64,000 nt of DNA from Paracoccaceae bacterium (GCA_003605175.1 QWDA01000002.1:372001-436000), one strand, 5' to 3'; shown: positions 43,937 through 53,227, counted from the first letter of the stretch. Numbers and translations: made by a program. Notes: generated by a model from the letters alone, not told the origin.

Positions 43937-44353
43937 ATGAATCCACGGATCAGCATGGTCGCGCTCGGGGTCGCAGATCTGGACCGGGCCCGGGAGTTCT
44001 ACGAAACCGGTCTGGGCCTTCCGCGCCTCGACTCTCCGCCCGGCGTCGTGTTCTTCAACCTGAACGGAACCTGGCTCGGCCTTTCCGAGCGCAAGGCGCT
44101 GGCGCGCGATGCAGGCGTGCCTGCCGAGGGAAGCGGCTATGCCGGCTTCAACCTGGCCCACAACGTCCGGACCGAAGCGGAGGTCGAGCAAGTTGCGGAG
44201 GCGGCTGTCGCCGCCGGTGCCACGCTGGTGAAGCCACCGTCTCGGGCCGAGTGGGGCGGGTATCACGCCTATTTCAGCGATCCCGACGGGCATCTCTGGG
44301 AGATCGCGCACAACCCCTTTGCCTGGATCGGCCCCGAAGACGCCGCGGAATAG
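43937..44353 (+). CDS. Glyoxalase/VOC-fold protein
   Basis: 138 aa from ATG 43937, GGGGAG upstream. Two beta-alpha-beta-beta-beta modules: ISMVALGVADLDRAREFYETGLGLP and later YHAYFSDPDGHLWEIAHNP. The first strand lacks the usual metal His while the last Glu is present, so catalysis of the classical glyoxalase type is uncertain. Followed at once by the remnant of a dehydrogenase gene. Confidence 0.85.
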   Translation: MNPRISMVALGVADLDRAREFYETGLGLPRLDSPPGVVFFNLNGTWLGLSERKALARDAGVPAEGSGYAGFNLAHNVRTEAEVEQVAEAAVAAGATLVKPPSRAEWGGYHAYFSDPDGHLWEIAHNPFAWIGPEDAAE

Positions 44354-44400
44354 GTCTCCGGGACCGGCCATCTCGCCGCGGCGCGATCACGCAGCCCCGG

Positions 44401-44654
44401 TCAGGCGAGCCGGACCGAGACCCCGCCATCGGCGAGGAGCGGGCTGCCTGGGCGATCTCCTCGGGCTCGGCCCTGCATCTCATCGGGTGGAGCCCGGCGA
44501 TCCAGGCGTGGGCATCAGGGTCGTCGCCGGCCATCGCCGTCCTTGTGCCGCCCGGGAGAAGGACGTTGACGCGGATGCCCTCGGCGGCATGGTCCTGGGC
44601 AAGCGATTGCGTGAGGCCGATCAGCCCGGCCTTCGCGGCGGTGTCAATCAGCAT
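44401..44654 (-). pseudogene. C-terminal remnant of a short-chain dehydrogenase (SDR)
   Basis: The minus strand reads AAKAGLIGLTQSLAQDHAAEGIRVNVLLPGGT and PEEIAQAA, an SDR C-terminal half including the catalytic Lys region. After AQAA the frame shifts and SPLLADGGVSVRLA-stop follows, so about 15 residues are missing in between. The N-terminal half is absent here but appears on the same strand at 57018-57236, on the other side of the denitrification segment. Confidence 0.8.
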
Positions 44655-44735
44655 CCAGGTCGTGCCATGTCCCCGCCCTGCCCTGTTCCGCCGTACAACA
44701 GCCGCTTGCCGTCGACTCTGGACGGCCGGTTGGTG

Positions 44736-45947
44736 TCATGATGATTGAACGCGCGAGGTCGGTCCCGACGGATACTTTCGGCCGGCTCTTGGTCGGGCCA
44801 GCCACGGGCCGATCCGCCACGTGAGGAAAGCGAAGGCCACCGTCCACAGCAGTGCCGAGAGATCAATGCCGTCGAACTCGCCGACGGTCAGGGTTTGTCC
44901 CGCTACACGTGCGAGGGCCGCGCCAAGGATTAACGCGAACGACACCGTCAGGGCCGGTCCGGCCACAAGCGGACGGCCGGTATGCCCCATCGTCGCCCGC
45001 ATCATCACCGCGACGGTCATCCCGCCGATTGCCCCGATTCCGAACACATGTGCGCTGGTCGCCGCGTCCGCGTAACCCAGGGCCGCCCCAGTGGCGGCAA
45101 GAAAGCCCAGCGGGATCATCAGGTACGCGACGTGCAGCATGAGCAGAAGCGGCGATGGCCAGGTCGCAGGCCCGCGCCACCGGGCGAGCCGAACGATGTG
45201 CAGAGCTGCGGCCAGGGCCGCCGTCAGGGCACAGACCCAATGAAATGGCACAACGACCCATGCCGCCAGTCCGAGGATACCTGACAGGATGCAGAGCGCG
45301 TCAAACCGGTTGAATGCCACCGGCAGCCGTTTCGCCCCCCGCTGCGCCAGCCAGTTCCTGGTGAAGCTCGGCACGATCCGCCCACCGATCAGCATGATCA
45401 GGAAGATCAGCAGCGCAATCCCCAGGCGGCGGCCAAGCTCCGCAGTGCCCTGCACCATGGCCTCGGCATGAAACAGGATGTTCGCGAGCCATAGCAGCGT
45501 TACCGGGATCAGCACCTTCAGGTTCCGCCAGTTCCTTCCGGCAAAGATCTCCCGCGCGATCATCGCCGCGACCGCAAGCAGGAACAGCTGGTCGACGAGC
45601 AACACCAGGATCGGATCGTTGCCGGCAAGCCCGGCAACCGCGATACGGCCGATTATCCAGATCGACAACAACACCATCAGCGGCCAGCCGCGGGTCGGCA
45701 GCCGGCCCGTCCAGTTCGGGACCGCGGTGAAAAGGAAGCCCGCAACAATCGCCGCGCCGTAGCCGAAGATCATTTCGTGTATATGCCAGTCCACCGCAGC
45801 GAAGGGGCTGGCAAGATCGGTCCAGCCGCGCCAGACCGCCCACCAGACGGGAATGACGAGCAGTGCGAACAGGGTCGCCGAAAGGAAGAAGGGGCGAAAT
45901 CCATAGGAGAAAAGGGCTAGCCCGTGGTCGTCGTCGCGCGGCTTCAT
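44736..45947 (-). CDS. nnrS: NnrS family haem/copper membrane protein
   Basis: 403 aa from ATG 45947, with GGAG upstream. About twelve membrane helices. The family pattern FSYGFRPFFLSATLFALLVIPVW, DWHIHEMIFGYGAAIVAGFLFTAVPNWTGR and ATMGHTGRP contains the conserved His residues. NnrS relieves nitrosative stress and accompanies denitrification genes. It is 79 bp downstream of the pseudoazurin gene and probably shares its promoter. GC-rich inner membrane protein. Confidence 0.92.
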   Translation of the reverse strand: MKPRDDDHGLALFSYGFRPFFLSATLFALLVIPVWWAVWRGWTDLASPFAAVDWHIHEMIFGYGAAIVAGFLFTAVPNWTGRLPTRGWPLMVLLSIWIIGRIAVAGLAGNDPILVLLVDQLFLLAVAAMIAREIFAGRNWRNLKVLIPVTLLWLANILFHAEAMVQGTAELGRRLGIALLIFLIMLIGGRIVPSFTRNWLAQRGAKRLPVAFNRFDALCILSGILGLAAWVVVPFHWVCALTAALAAALHIVRLARWRGPATWPSPLLLMLHVAYLMIPLGFLAATGAALGYADAATSAHVFGIGAIGGMTVAVMMRATMGHTGRPLVAGPALTVSFALILGAALARVAGQTLTVGEFDGIDLSALLWTVAFAFLTWRIGPWLARPRAGRKYPSGPTSRVQSS

Positions 45948-46026
45948 GGTGATACTCCGGCCCGAAAGTAGATCGGGCGGTGCCAGCAGCCCCGCCCGGT
46001 CAAGTCGCCTGTAGCGGCACAAGGCG

Positions 46027-46455
46027 TCATTCGACCTGCGCGACGAGATCGGCCATCCGGCCCTTCGCCTTGCCCTTCTGGGGCACCGCCGCCGCTTCGT
46101 CGAGGTTGACCGCCTCACCGACCTGGACCAGGGCGATCATGCCCATCGCATAGTGCGGCGTGCACTTGATGCCATAGACACCTTCCTGGTCGACGGTCAG
46201 TTCAAACTCCTGGTTGAACTTGGTCTTGAAGCTCTCGACCCCCTCGGGAAGCATGCCGTCGATGCTTTCCACGTTGTGGCCCTTGTCGGTCGGCACGAAG
46301 CGCACAACATCACCTGGCTGGGCCTTCACGAAGGCGGGCTCGAAGACCATCGCCCCCGCTTCGCCCTTGTTGAGCATCTTGACCTCGTGTGTGTCCGCCC
46401 AGCCTCCGCCTGCAGCGACGGCGAGCATGCCGGCCATTGTCAGTCTTAGGAGCAT
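46027..46455 (-). CDS. Pseudoazurin, periplasmic blue copper electron carrier
   Basis: 142 aa with a ~20-residue signal peptide ending GGGWA-DT. The type-1 copper ligands are visible: His in DKGHNVESI, and Cys, His and Met in CTPHYAMGM. Pseudoazurin donates electrons to copper nitrite reductase (NirK), encoded 10 kb away in the same cluster, and to nitric oxide reductase. It is divergent from nnrR with a TTG-N8-CAA box between them. Confidence 0.93.
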   Translation of the reverse strand: MLLRLTMAGMLAVAAGGGWADTHEVKMLNKGEAGAMVFEPAFVKAQPGDVVRFVPTDKGHNVESIDGMLPEGVESFKTKFNQEFELTVDQEGVYGIKCTPHYAMGMIALVQVGEAVNLDEAAAVPQKGKAKGRMADLVAQVE

Positions 46456-46525
46456 CGGAATTTCCTTTCTTCCAGATCCGCTTGTTTCGTTTGAGCCAGT
46501 TCTGCACTAGACGGCACACCCGACG

Positions 46526-46539
46526 TTGCTCTGAAACAA
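46526..46539. promoter_or_regulatory. FNR/NnrR-type box between pseudoazurin and nnrR
   Basis: TTG-CTCTGAAA-CAA fits the TTG-N8-CAA core recognised by Crp/Fnr-family regulators of denitrification. Its centre is about 77 bp before the pseudoazurin start, which fits activation, and 22 bp before nnrR, which would fit autoregulation. Confidence 0.7.
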
Positions 46540-46554
46540 ACTCCTGAAGCGAAA

Positions 46555-47250
46555 ATGGCGAAACTCGACGAAAGCCTGCTGACCGGCCTGCCGCCCTTTT
46601 CGATGCTGAACAGGGCGCAGATCCGGGAAATCCTCGATCACGCGGTTTCGCGCCGCTACGACGAAGGCACGACGATCTTCCACGAAGGAGCGGAAGCCGA
46701 AAGGTTCTTTCTGCTGCTCGATGGCTATCTGCGGGTGGTGCGCACGACTCCCGGCGGCGACCAGATCATCGTTCTGCACATTTCACCCGGACAGCTGTTC
46801 GGCATCGCCCCGGCCCTCCAGCGCGACACCTACCCGGCAACATCGATCGCTGCCGCCGAGTCAATTGCCCTGTCGTGGCCGGTAAGCCTCTGGCCGGACT
46901 TCACCGCCAAATACCCCGGTTTCGCGACCGAGAGTTACAAGACGCTCGGCCAAAGGTTGGGGCAAATCCAGGAAACGCTAACCGAGATGGCGACGCAGGC
47001 GGTGGAGAAGCGCGTGGCGTCGGCTGTCCTGCGCATGGCCAACCAGAGCGGAATAAAGACCGAGAACGGGATCGAGATCGCCTTTCCTGTGACGCGGCAG
47101 AACATCTCCGACATGACGGGGACGACGCTGCACACCGTCAGCCGGTTGCTGTCCGCCTGGCAGAAAGACGGGATCGTGGAATCGACGCGCAAGCACATCG
47201 TGGTGACGGATCCGCACCGTCTGGTGATCCTGAGCGGCGCCCAGGACTGA
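46555..47250 (+). CDS. nnrR: Crp/Fnr-family regulator, NnrR-like
   Basis: 231 aa. An N-terminal cyclic-nucleotide-like domain (GTTIFHEGAEAERFFLLLDGYLRVVR, SPGQLFGIAPAL) is followed by a helix-turn-helix (VTRQNISDMTGTTLHTVSRLLSAWQKDG). It lacks the N-terminal Cys cluster of FNR, so it is not an Fe-S oxygen sensor; the NnrR/DNR type responds to nitric oxide. Its place among nor and nir genes, with four matching boxes in the window, supports a role as their activator. Confidence 0.88.
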   Translation: MAKLDESLLTGLPPFSMLNRAQIREILDHAVSRRYDEGTTIFHEGAEAERFFLLLDGYLRVVRTTPGGDQIIVLHISPGQLFGIAPALQRDTYPATSIAAAESIALSWPVSLWPDFTAKYPGFATESYKTLGQRLGQIQETLTEMATQAVEKRVASAVLRMANQSGIKTENGIEIAFPVTRQNISDMTGTTLHTVSRLLSAWQKDGIVESTRKHIVVTDPHRLVILSGAQD

Positions 47251-47264
47251 TCGTGGGGCAAAGG

Positions 47265-47519
47265 TCATCGGGATTTCGGCGACAGGCAAGCTGCCTCTTG
47301 CGTCGATTTCACCGAAGCCCCGGCCGCGGCGACCTCCTTGCGGAAAGCGTCTTCGTCCAGATCGTATTCGAGGCAGGCATCCGTGACGGTGTGAAACGGT
47401 GCAATCGGACAACCCGGACACAGCATCCGCCGGGCCAGGAACGCCTGCGCGGTCTCGGGCCATTCCGAAAACAGGTCGGCAAGGGACATATCCGGGTCGT
47501 CTAGATAGGGTCGCCGCAT
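47265..47519 (-). CDS. Small redox-disulfide (DUF1858-like) protein near norC
   Basis: 84 aa from ATG 47519 (MRRPYLDD). The pattern SLADLFSEWPETAQAFLARRMLCPGCPIAPFHTVTDACLEYDLD contains C-P-G-C and a further Cys, as in the hybrid-cluster-associated redox disulfide domain family. Likely cytoplasmic. It is divergent from norC, with a TTG-N8-CAA box in between, so it is probably co-induced under denitrifying conditions. Function in NO metabolism is inferred. Confidence 0.75.
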   Translation of the reverse strand: MRRPYLDDPDMSLADLFSEWPETAQAFLARRMLCPGCPIAPFHTVTDACLEYDLDEDAFRKEVAAAGASVKSTQEAACLSPKSR

Positions 47520-47572
47520 GGCCGTCTCCTTTGGGGACGGTTCCAGGATGACTCCGGCAATCGATCTGTTCT

Positions 47573-47586
47573 TTGCGCTTCCACAA
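47573..47586. promoter_or_regulatory. FNR/NnrR-type box upstream of norC
   Basis: TTG-CGCTTCCA-CAA. The centre is about 69 bp before the norC ATG and 60 bp before the start of the divergent small gene, so one site could serve both promoters. Confidence 0.72.
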
Positions 47587-47648
47587 CAAGCGGCCAACCG
47601 GTGCTCGGTAGACTTGGCCCATCCGCAACAGATTGTCGGGACCGCGAC

Positions 47649-48101
47649 ATGTCAGAACTACTCACGAAATCGCGGGCCAGGAACGTGTTTTACGGGGGAT
47701 CGGGTTTCTTCGTCATCGTGTTCGTGGCCCTCACGGCGCAGAGCCATCGTTACATCACGAAAACCTCCACCGCCGGGATGCCGCTGACCGAGGAGGTCAG
47801 TCTGGGCAAACACGTCTGGGAGCGCCACTCCTGTATCAATTGCCACACCCTGCACGGCGAAGGCGCCTATTTCGCGCCCGAGCTCGGCAACGTGATGACC
47901 CGCTGGGGCGCGGCGGACGATCCCGAACTGGCCTACGAGATCCTGGACGGCTGGATGGCCGCACAGCCCTCGGGCATCGAAGGTCGCCGCCAGATGCCGC
48001 ATTTCGAGATCACCGAGGAAGAGATGCGCGGCCTCGCCGAATTCCTCCGTTGGGCCGATCAGACCGACACCCAGAACTGGCCGCCGAACGACGCCGGCTG
48101 A
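47649..48101 (+). CDS. norC: Nitric oxide reductase subunit C (cytochrome c)
   Basis: 150 aa from ATG 47649. One membrane anchor (about 14-31) holds the protein on the periplasmic side. The haem c site is CINCH at 62-66, with a later Met axial ligand in QMPHFEI. It passes electrons from pseudoazurin or cytochrome c to NorB. 21 bp before norB. Confidence 0.95.
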   Translation: MSELLTKSRARNVFYGGSGFFVIVFVALTAQSHRYITKTSTAGMPLTEEVSLGKHVWERHSCINCHTLHGEGAYFAPELGNVMTRWGAADDPELAYEILDGWMAAQPSGIEGRRQMPHFEITEEEMRGLAEFLRWADQTDTQNWPPNDAG

Positions 48102-48122
48102 TGTTCTGACAGGAGAAATACC

Positions 48123-49466
48123 ATGAAGTATCAATCGCAAAAGGTGGCCTACGCCTATTTCCTTGTGGCCATGGGCCTGTTCGCCATCCAGGTGCTGGGC
48201 GGGCTACTGGCAGGCTGGGTCTACGTATCACCGAACACGCTGTCCGAGATCCTTCCCTTCAATATCATTCGCATGATCCACACCAACGCGCAGATCGTCT
48301 GGCTTCTGCTCGGTTTCTTCGGCGCGGCCTATTACCTCGTGCCAGAGGAAAGCGAGCGAGAGATCTTCTCGGTCAAACTCGCATACATCCAGCTGGCCAT
48401 CCTCGTTATCGGCACTCTCGGCGCGGTCGGATCCTACCTGGTCGGCATCCACGGCGGGCGCGAGTTTCTCGAACAACCGCTCTGGGTCAAGTTCGGCATC
48501 CTCGTGGCGGCGGTGATCTTCCTCGTGAACGTCTCGCTGACCTTCCTTGCCGGGCGCAAGACGGCGATCACCAACATCCTGATGATGGGCCTTTGGCTTT
48601 TGTGCCTGCTCTGGGTCTTCGCTTTCATCAACCCGGACAACCTATCGCTCGACAAGATGTACTGGTGGATGGTCGTGCACCTGTGGGTCGAGGCCACCTG
48701 GGAACTGGTCATGGCCGCGATTCTCGGGTTTCTGATGTTGAAGCTCACAGGCGTGGACCGCGAGGTGATCGAGAAATGGCTCTACGTCATCGTCGCCACT
48801 GCGCTCTTCTCGGGCATCCTCGGCACCGGCCACCACTTCTACTGGATCGGCACGCCGGGCTACTGGCAGTGGATCGGCTCGATCTTTTCGACCTTCGAGG
48901 TGGTGCCGTTCTTCGCCATGATGTCCTTCGCCTTCGTCATGGTCTGGAAGGGCCGCAAGAACCACCCAAACAAGGCCGCGCTTCTGTGGTCGCTGGGGTC
49001 TTCCACCGTCGCCTTCTTCGGCGCGGGCGTCTGGGGCTTCCTGCACACGCTGCACGGGGTGAACTACTACACCCACGGCACGCAGATCACCGCCGCGCAT
49101 GGGCACCTCGCCTTCTACGGCGCCTATGTTGCCCTGAACCTCGCGATGTTCACCTACGCGATGCCGGTGCTGCTGAATCGGGCGCCCTATAACCAGGTCC
49201 TCAACATGGCGAGCTTCTGGCTGATGACCGGCGGCATGGCCTTCATGACCTTCACCCTGACCTTCGCCGGCACGATCCAGACGCACATGCAGCGGATCGT
49301 GGGTGACTATTACATGGATGTGCAGGACCAGCTTGGCGTGTTCTACCTGATGCGCTTCGGTTCGGGCGTGGCGGTCGTCCTGGGTGCGCTGCTCTTCATC
49401 TACTCGATGCTCGTGGTGCGCCGCGAGGTCATCCAGCCAGGCCCCCTGGCCGTTCCGGGAGAGTGA
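48123..49466 (+). CDS. norB: Nitric oxide reductase subunit B
   Basis: 447 aa, about twelve membrane helices, as usual for cNOR. Conserved His-containing segments are FNIIRMIHTNAQIVWLLLGF, WWMVVHLWVEATWELVMAAILGF, GTGHHFYWIG and ITAAHGHLAFYGAYV, the ligands of the two haems b and FeB. It reduces 2 NO to N2O in the inner membrane. Part of norCBQD. Confidence 0.96.
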   Translation: MKYQSQKVAYAYFLVAMGLFAIQVLGGLLAGWVYVSPNTLSEILPFNIIRMIHTNAQIVWLLLGFFGAAYYLVPEESEREIFSVKLAYIQLAILVIGTLGAVGSYLVGIHGGREFLEQPLWVKFGILVAAVIFLVNVSLTFLAGRKTAITNILMMGLWLLCLLWVFAFINPDNLSLDKMYWWMVVHLWVEATWELVMAAILGFLMLKLTGVDREVIEKWLYVIVATALFSGILGTGHHFYWIGTPGYWQWIGSIFSTFEVVPFFAMMSFAFVMVWKGRKNHPNKAALLWSLGSSTVAFFGAGVWGFLHTLHGVNYYTHGTQITAAHGHLAFYGAYVALNLAMFTYAMPVLLNRAPYNQVLNMASFWLMTGGMAFMTFTLTFAGTIQTHMQRIVGDYYMDVQDQLGVFYLMRFGSGVAVVLGALLFIYSMLVVRREVIQPGPLAVPGE

Positions 49467-49469
49467 GCC

Positions 49470-50264
49470 ATGAAAGACCTGCAACACGACGACCTGCCGT
49501 TCTACCACGCGCAATCCGACGAATGCTCGGTGTTCGAAACGGCCCAGGCCAACGGTCTGCCCCTTCTTCTGAAGGGGCCGACCGGCTGCGGCAAGACCCG
49601 GTTCGTGGAACACATGGCCGCGAAGCTCGGTCTGCCGCTCCACACCGTGGCCTGCCACGACGACCTCAGCGCCGCCGATCTGATCGGCCGCTACCTGCTG
49701 AAGGGCGGTGAAACTGTCTGGGCCGACGGCCCGCTCACCCGGGCGGTGCGGGAAGGCGGCATCTGTTACCTCGACGAGGTGGTGGAGGCGCGCAAGGACG
49801 TGACCGTCGTCCTGCACCCTCTGACCGACGACCGCCGCCGGCTGGTCATAGACCGGACGGGCGAGGAACTGGCGGCCCCCGCCTCCTTCATGCTCGTGGC
49901 CAGCTACAACCCCGGCTACCAGAACATCCTGAAGAAGCTGAAACCCTCGACCCGACAACGTTTCGTCTCCATCGGCTTCGACTTCCCGACGCCAGAGGTG
50001 GAAACCCCCGTGGTGATCCGCGAAAGCGGGCTGGACCCGGCGCGCGCGGCCGCACTCGTTCGACTGGCGGGCAGGATCCGCGCACTCTCGGGGATGGACC
50101 TGGAAGAAGGCGTGTCCACCCGCCTGTTGATCTACGCGGCGACGATGATCGCGGGCGGCATGTCGGTGGACCGGGCGCTGGAAGCGGCGATCATCGAACC
50201 CCTCAGCGACGAGCCCGACACGCAAGCCGCGCTGCGCGACCTGGCCGCCGTGGTCTATGGGTAG
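49470..50264 (+). CDS. norQ: NorQ, MoxR-type AAA ATPase for NOR maturation
   Basis: 264 aa. Walker A GPTGCGKTRF, Walker B CYLDEVVEARKDV, and sensor region LVASYNPGYQNI. NorQ acts with NorD to insert the non-haem iron in NorB. It starts 3 bp after norB, preceded by GGGAGAGTGAGCC. Confidence 0.94.
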   Translation: MKDLQHDDLPFYHAQSDECSVFETAQANGLPLLLKGPTGCGKTRFVEHMAAKLGLPLHTVACHDDLSAADLIGRYLLKGGETVWADGPLTRAVREGGICYLDEVVEARKDVTVVLHPLTDDRRRLVIDRTGEELAAPASFMLVASYNPGYQNILKKLKPSTRQRFVSIGFDFPTPEVETPVVIRESGLDPARAAALVRLAGRIRALSGMDLEEGVSTRLLIYAATMIAGGMSVDRALEAAIIEPLSDEPDTQAALRDLAAVVYG

Positions 50265-50268
50265 TGCC

Positions 50269-52146
50269 ATGATCCATGTTCTCGACCTGATGGAGCCCGA
50301 GGAAACGGTCGGCAATCTCTGGCACGACATGGCCTCCCGCTGGGGCGCGGCCGAAAGTGACGCCACCCGCGCGGTGGCGTTCGAGGACATGCGCGCATCG
50401 GTCGCAGCCTTGTTCCGAGCACTCGGTGGCCCGCCAGGGGTAGAGATCGCCCCGGCCCCGCTGGCAACCTCCGGCCACCGCCCCGACCGTGTCCGCCGCA
50501 TCGGCACCCCGCAGGAGAAATCGCATCCTGCCGATTTCGACGGCGAACGACTGCGCCTTCCGCCGGTCATCGATGTCTTCCCGACCCATGATCTGAACCG
50601 CGCCTGCTATCTCTGGCTCGCAGCACTTGCCGCCTTTGCCGACATCCCGACGGCGGGGCCGGACCCGCTCGCCACAGACCGCGCCGGAATCGCCGCGCTG
50701 GCCGATGCCTCGGACCGGGCCTGGGCCGCCTGCCCGGGCCTGCGCGGGGCCCATGCCGCAATGTGCCGGGCCATTCTGGCCAGCCGCCTGCGCACCGGGC
50801 TTCCGCGCTGCGAGGCGGGGGTCGAGCGGCTGATCCTCGATCAACTGACCGGCGCCTCGGATGCCGATGAATGCCTGAATTGCCCGGCCCCGCGCGGCTA
50901 TCGAACCTATGCGCCGGTGCCGATCTGGCTGCGTCTGCGCTCCGGAGCCACCGCCAGCAAGGGCGCGTCAGAAGAGCCGCAGGCCCCGGGCCCCGCCATG
51001 GCGGTCCCGACCCGCAAGGATGGCCGGCGCGAGGATCGCGATCAGGCGGATAGGCGCGACAGCTTCATAATCCACCGGTTCGAATCCATAATGTCCTGGG
51101 CAGAAAGCCTGAACCTGAACCGCATGGTCGACGACGACGATCAGGACAACGCCGCCAAGGCCGCCGAGGATCAGGATCACCTGACCCTCAGCCAGAACAT
51201 GAAGCGGGCGGCAACGCGCCTGCGTCTGTCATTGGACCTTTCGCCGCAGGACGCCGAACACGAGCGGCTCGCGGGACGGTTCACCTATCCTGAATGGAAC
51301 CGGCGGACCGGCGACTACATGCCCGGCCATGCCTGTGTCCTGGAGGCCAAGGCGGAGCCCTGCGGCGATTATGCCCCCGATCCGCGCCTCGTGGCCAGGG
51401 TGAAACGGCAGTTCGCGCCGCTTCATCCGCGCCGCGTCACACTTCCCCGGCAGATCGACGGGGATGAACCAGACCTCGACGCCATTGTGACCTCTCGCAC
51501 CGAAATCGCCTGCGGGCGCGAAGGCAGCGACCGCGTATGGCAATCGAACCGGCCGATGGCACGCGACCTGTCCGTCGCGATCCTGATGGATTGCTCCCGC
51601 TCGACTGAGGCCGCCATCGGCGACATGTCGGTGATCGACGTTGCGCGCGAGGCCGTGTCGTCGCTGGCCGAAGGCATCGACAGCGCCGGCGACCGGATGG
51701 GTATCTGGGGTTTCTCCTCGCTGCGCCGCGACCGGGTCTTCGTGCATCGCGCGAAGTCCTTCGAGGAACCGATGTCGCGCGACGTCACCGCGCGCATCGG
51801 CGGGCTGCGGCCCGGCCATTACACACGGCTCGGCGCGGCCATCCGCCACGTTTCGACCCGGCTGACAGACGAATGTGCGACCCGCCGCCTGCTGTTGGTC
51901 CTGACCGACGGCAAGCCCAACGACCTCGACCACTACGAGGGGAGCCACGGGATCGAGGACAGCCGCATGGCCGTCCGCGAAGCCAGAGCGCTCGGTCAGG
52001 CCGTGCACGGGGTGATCGTGGATCAGGACGGGCAGGATTGGTTCCCCCGGATCTTCGGCCGTGCGGGCTTCACATTGCTGCCGAACCCGACGCGCCTGAA
52101 CCGCGCCCTGCCCGACATCTACCAGACCCTCACCATGGAGAGCTGA
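50269..52146 (+). CDS. norD: NorD, VWA protein for NOR maturation
   Basis: 625 aa from ATG 50269 (MIHVLDL), 4 bp after norQ. The C-terminal VWA domain starts at DLSVAILMDCSRSTEA, with a D-x-S-x-S metal site, and contains LLLVLTDGKPND. It is cytoplasmic and partners NorQ. The length agrees with other NorD proteins. Confidence 0.93.
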   Translation: MIHVLDLMEPEETVGNLWHDMASRWGAAESDATRAVAFEDMRASVAALFRALGGPPGVEIAPAPLATSGHRPDRVRRIGTPQEKSHPADFDGERLRLPPVIDVFPTHDLNRACYLWLAALAAFADIPTAGPDPLATDRAGIAALADASDRAWAACPGLRGAHAAMCRAILASRLRTGLPRCEAGVERLILDQLTGASDADECLNCPAPRGYRTYAPVPIWLRLRSGATASKGASEEPQAPGPAMAVPTRKDGRREDRDQADRRDSFIIHRFESIMSWAESLNLNRMVDDDDQDNAAKAAEDQDHLTLSQNMKRAATRLRLSLDLSPQDAEHERLAGRFTYPEWNRRTGDYMPGHACVLEAKAEPCGDYAPDPRLVARVKRQFAPLHPRRVTLPRQIDGDEPDLDAIVTSRTEIACGREGSDRVWQSNRPMARDLSVAILMDCSRSTEAAIGDMSVIDVAREAVSSLAEGIDSAGDRMGIWGFSSLRRDRVFVHRAKSFEEPMSRDVTARIGGLRPGHYTRLGAAIRHVSTRLTDECATRRLLLVLTDGKPNDLDHYEGSHGIEDSRMAVREARALGQAVHGVIVDQDGQDWFPRIFGRAGFTLLPNPTRLNRALPDIYQTLTMES

Positions 52147-52147
52147 C

Positions 52148-52321
52148 ATGACCCGCATCCTCGCCATCGCCCTGACTCTGCCCGGCGCCGCCATCGCCGA
52201 AAGCTTCCAGCGTCCGATCCCGCAGCCCCAGACGGAGATGGCCGAGTTCTGGTTCCTCGTCGCCTCCGTTGCGCTGATCCTGTCGCTGGTGGCGGTGCAA
52301 GTACTGGTGAAACTCAGATGA
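52148..52321 (+). CDS. 57-aa single-pass small protein in the nor operon
   Basis: The reading starts MTRILAIALTLPGAAIA (a signal-like hydrophobic stretch), has a polar middle and a second hydrophobic segment EFWFLVASVALILSLVAVQVL. It begins 1 bp after the norD stop and overlaps the next start by ATGA, so it is firmly inside the operon. It may be an accessory membrane peptide of NOR assembly. I know no named family. Confidence 0.72.
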   Translation: MTRILAIALTLPGAAIAESFQRPIPQPQTEMAEFWFLVASVALILSLVAVQVLVKLR

Positions 52322-52536
52322 GACCCCCGTGGAGACTTCTCGTTGGTCTCTACCCGTTCGGGGCCGGCGCGATGGGGGTGAACCTTTTCTTCGCCTCTCT
52401 CATCGGATCATGGCTGGGCTGGCGCGTGCTGACCCCTCGGGAAGCGGCCGCCGGAGGCCTGGTCCTGGGCCTTCCCGCGACATGGGCCTTCGCCTGCCAT
52501 ATCGTGCGACTGATGAGGCAAGCCGACCCGGAATGA
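52318..52536 (+). CDS. 72-aa small membrane protein in the nor operon
   Basis: Two hydrophobic helices (about 14-32 and 43-62). It starts in the stop of the preceding small gene and overlaps nnrU by ATGA. In Paracoccus the nor operon ends with norE and a small norF; this protein is in the NorF size range and position, but similarity cannot be judged by eye. Confidence 0.65.
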   Translation: MRPPWRLLVGLYPFGAGAMGVNLFFASLIGSWLGWRVLTPREAAAGGLVLGLPATWAFACHIVRLMRQADPE

Positions 52537-53225
52537 CCGGCTGGACGGAATATATCCTTGCGATGGCGCTGTTCTTCGCCAGTCACTTCTTGCCGCGCGT
52601 CGGTGGACTCCGCGACTATCTGATCAGGACGGTCGGGCGTCGGTTGTATTTCTCGGCCTACGGGCTCTTTTCCCTCGCCCTGCTGGTCTGGGTGATCGTC
52701 GCGGCAGGACGCGCGCCCCATGTCGAGTTCTGGCCCCAGACGCCGTGGACGAGATGGGTTCCGAACATCGCGCTGCCGCTCGCTGCCATCCTGATTACCT
52801 GTGGGACCGGCCTGACCAACCCCTTCACTCTCGGCGGCAGCCGTCACGCCGAGCTCGATCCCGGCGATCCGGGTTTCGCCGCTGTCTCGCGCCACCCGCT
52901 CTTCCTCGCACTCGCGCTCTGGGCCGGGTCGCATCTCGCCCCGAACGGGAACCTTGCCCATGTCATCCTTTTCGGCAGCTTCACGGTCATCGCGCTTGCC
53001 GCCATACCGGCTTTCGACGCGATGGCACGCAGAGACCTGGGCCACAGGGCCGCGCCGTTCTTCGGTGCCACCGCGATCCTCTCCCTCCGCCCGCTGTTCG
53101 ACGGGCGCTGGCGGGCGGCGAATATCCGGCGCACTGTGATCGGTGCCACGATCGGCCTCATGCTCTGGATCGCGCTGATTCACCTGCACAGCCTTGTGAT
53201 CGGTGTATCGCCCTTCCCGCTCTGA
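52533..53225 (+). CDS. nnrU: NnrU family membrane protein
   Basis: 230 aa, about six membrane helices. The pattern ALFFASHFLPRVGGLRDYLIRTVGRRLYFSAYGLFSLALLVW and SRHPLFLALALWAGSHLAPNGNLAHVILFG are typical of NnrU (isoprenylcysteine-methyltransferase-like fold). NnrU is needed for normal nitrite/NO reductase expression in Rhodobacter-type denitrifiers. Overlap with the previous gene implies coupling. Confidence 0.88.
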   Translation: MTGWTEYILAMALFFASHFLPRVGGLRDYLIRTVGRRLYFSAYGLFSLALLVWVIVAAGRAPHVEFWPQTPWTRWVPNIALPLAAILITCGTGLTNPFTLGGSRHAELDPGDPGFAAVSRHPLFLALALWAGSHLAPNGNLAHVILFGSFTVIALAAIPAFDAMARRDLGHRAAPFFGATAILSLRPLFDGRWRAANIRRTVIGATIGLMLWIALIHLHSLVIGVSPFPL

Positions 53226-53227
53226 AC

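Noticed and set aside
44274-44654. Minus-strand frame of 126 codons taken as an intact gene
   Set aside because: It contains only the C-terminal third of an SDR, then a frameshift; the true SDR ending is in another frame, so it is a pseudogene.
44655-44735. Search for a transposase remnant at the left denitrification junction
   Set aside because: No transposase motif or inverted end could be recognised between the SDR remnant and the nnrS stop.
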